Source: Halorubrum depositum (lineage in GTDB: Archaea; Halobacteriota; Halobacteria; Halobacteriales; Haloferacaceae). Taken from it: DNA of 64,000 nt. Location: the NCBI RefSeq assembly GCF_007671725.1, contig NZ_VCNM01000002.1:62001-126000 (forward strand), read 5' to 3'. Positions 63,385-64,000 of the stretch are shown here, one piece after another. Below the pieces are notes generated by a model. The model saw nothing but the letters and a program-made list of their open reading frames with translations. It searched no databases and had not been told where the DNA came from. The stretch's first letter is position 1, and each line of letters begins with the position of its first letter. A program made the position numbers and the translations under genes.

Positions 63385-63783
63385 TCAGTCCGCAGTGGAG
63401 CTGTCACTTAGTGAGCCCGGCGCGTACGCATACACCGCGTAGAGAACCATCGCGGCGATCAGGAAATCGAGGCTGTGTTCGACGAAGTGATGAACCGGCA
63501 TCGGGACGATCCCCAACACGGTCCCGGCACCGACCAGCGACCGCAGAACGAGCACGCCGACCGCAGCGCTGATCAGTCGGTACTGGCCGGTCTGGCGGCG
63601 TCGATACGCGACGAGACTCACGAGAAACAGTATACCGGTTCCGATCCCGGCGCACGCGATGACGGCCAGTAGCACGGGCGACCCTTGGACGGTGAGTGGC
63701 ACGAACGCCGGGAAGACGGCCCGAGTGGTGAGAGATGCGATCACGACACTGGTCAGTATGCGTTCGAAGTGATAAGAAGACAC
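63385..63783 (-). CDS. DUF7471-type membrane protein
   Basis: 132 residues, four hydrophobic helices, VVIASLTTRAVFPAFVPLT at the N-terminus and VEHSLDFLIAAMVLYAVYAY near the end. It is divergent from a wHTH gene with 76 bases between starts. I recall this arrangement near copper and nitrogen-oxide genes in haloarchaea but cannot confirm it. Confidence 0.7.
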   Translation of the reverse strand: MSSYHFERILTSVVIASLTTRAVFPAFVPLTVQGSPVLLAVIACAGIGTGILFLVSLVAYRRRQTGQYRLISAAVGVLVLRSLVGAGTVLGIVPMPVHHFVEHSLDFLIAAMVLYAVYAYAPGSLSDSSTAD

Positions 63784-63859
63784 GGGGCGGAACGTTCCCG
63801 TGCGAGGAGAACGCCCCGACAGGTTTTATCTCTCAGCCGATTACTGGCGAATACTCACG

Positions 63860-64000
63860 ATGGCGACGACCAGAGATCGGGTGCGACAACACGTCCGGGA
63901 GACACCCGGCGTCCACTTCAACCAGGTGGAACGCGATCTGGACATCGCCACCGGACAGGCGCAGTACCACCTTCGGCGACTGGTGAACGACGAGGAGTTG
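63860..64000 (+). CDS. wHTH regulator, N-terminal part (runs off window)
   Basis: The first 47 residues are visible. A winged HTH starts with GVHFNQVERDLDIATGQAQY as helix 2-3. TATA-like GTTTTATC lies about 30 bases ahead. It likely controls the divergent DUF7471 gene or the nos genes. The rest of the gene lies beyond 64000. Confidence 0.8.
   Translation, partial: MATTRDRVRQHVRETPGVHFNQVERDLDIATGQAQYHLRRLVNDEEL

Noticed and set aside
1-64000. CRISPR array or prophage
   Set aside because: No regularly spaced repeats and no capsid, portal or terminase genes were seen; the recombinase at 51.7 kb has no phage neighbours.

Overview
The window is high-GC, haloarchaeal chromosome. Proteins are strongly acidic, Tat-type lipoprotein signals (RR plus a lipobox Cys) are used for secreted proteins, promoters carry archaeal TATA boxes (TTTATA, TTTAAG) about 26-30 bases ahead of many start codons (leaderless transcription), and several families are typical of Haloarchaea (HalX, DUF5779, DUF5786, DUF5800, DUF5805, RaSEA, TAXI-TRAP). 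A Halorubrum-like genus is the best guess, from gene content and the repeat style near 9.0-9.4 kb. This is an inference, not a measurement.

Layout. 0.1-4.3 kb: ptsH-ptsI converge on dhaK-dhaL-dhaM. Together they form a complete PEP -> EI -> HPr -> DhaM -> dihydroxyacetone kinase relay, with no sugar EII in view. 4.5-9 kb: an ACR3/BASS transporter, DUF6653, tRNA-Ile, FxsA, DUF1405 and an enolase-superfamily protein. 9.0-9.4 kb: a non-coding block of perfect three-base-loop palindromes and a 34-bp direct repeat. 9.4-19 kb: EngB, NhaC antiporter, DUF4013, a 5-formyl-THF cyclo-ligase relative carrying an in-frame copy of the palindromic element, a zinc ribbon, RaSEA, VanZ-like protein and a tungsten aldehyde:ferredoxin oxidoreductase. 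19-22.8 kb: a four-gene overlapping operon (Zn protein, TrmJ, AzlC, AzlD) and an SDR. 22.8-25.8 kb: a HalX protein and a multi-PAS sensor whose phosphotransfer residues are Glu. The sensor also has an in-frame TGA. 25.9-30.4 kb: HTTM/DCC pair, crotonase, CaiB-type CoA-transferase. 30.8-37.2 kb: tRNA-Lys, TAXI-TRAP transporter (SBP, DUF1850, fused permease), DHH/RCK protein. 37-51 kb: housekeeping genes (M29/NicX-like protein, sugar nucleotidyltransferase, DsbA, MFS, TyrA, Rsm22, SRAP, RNase H-like nuclease, bactofilin, LEA protein, wHTH, radical SAM). 51.7-53.1 kb: a tyrosine recombinase translationally linked to DUF5805. 53.6-57.2 kb: a possible HisG relative, a coiled-coil protein and a metallo-hydrolase.

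At about 57.2 kb the sequence becomes visibly less GC-rich. A 3'-truncated DDE transposase directly precedes a nosD-nosF-nosY-nosL operon with no nosZ in view. Its NosD is fused to a NosL-like domain, and the stand-alone NosL has no CxxCGM cysteines. A DUF7471 membrane protein and a divergent wHTH regulator follow and run off the window.

The most unusual signals are the Glu-substituted PAS/HalX pair (22.8-25.8 kb), the double-hairpin element found both between genes and inside a gene (9.2 and 13.6 kb), and the orphan, domain-shuffled nos maturation operon (58.7-63.3 kb).
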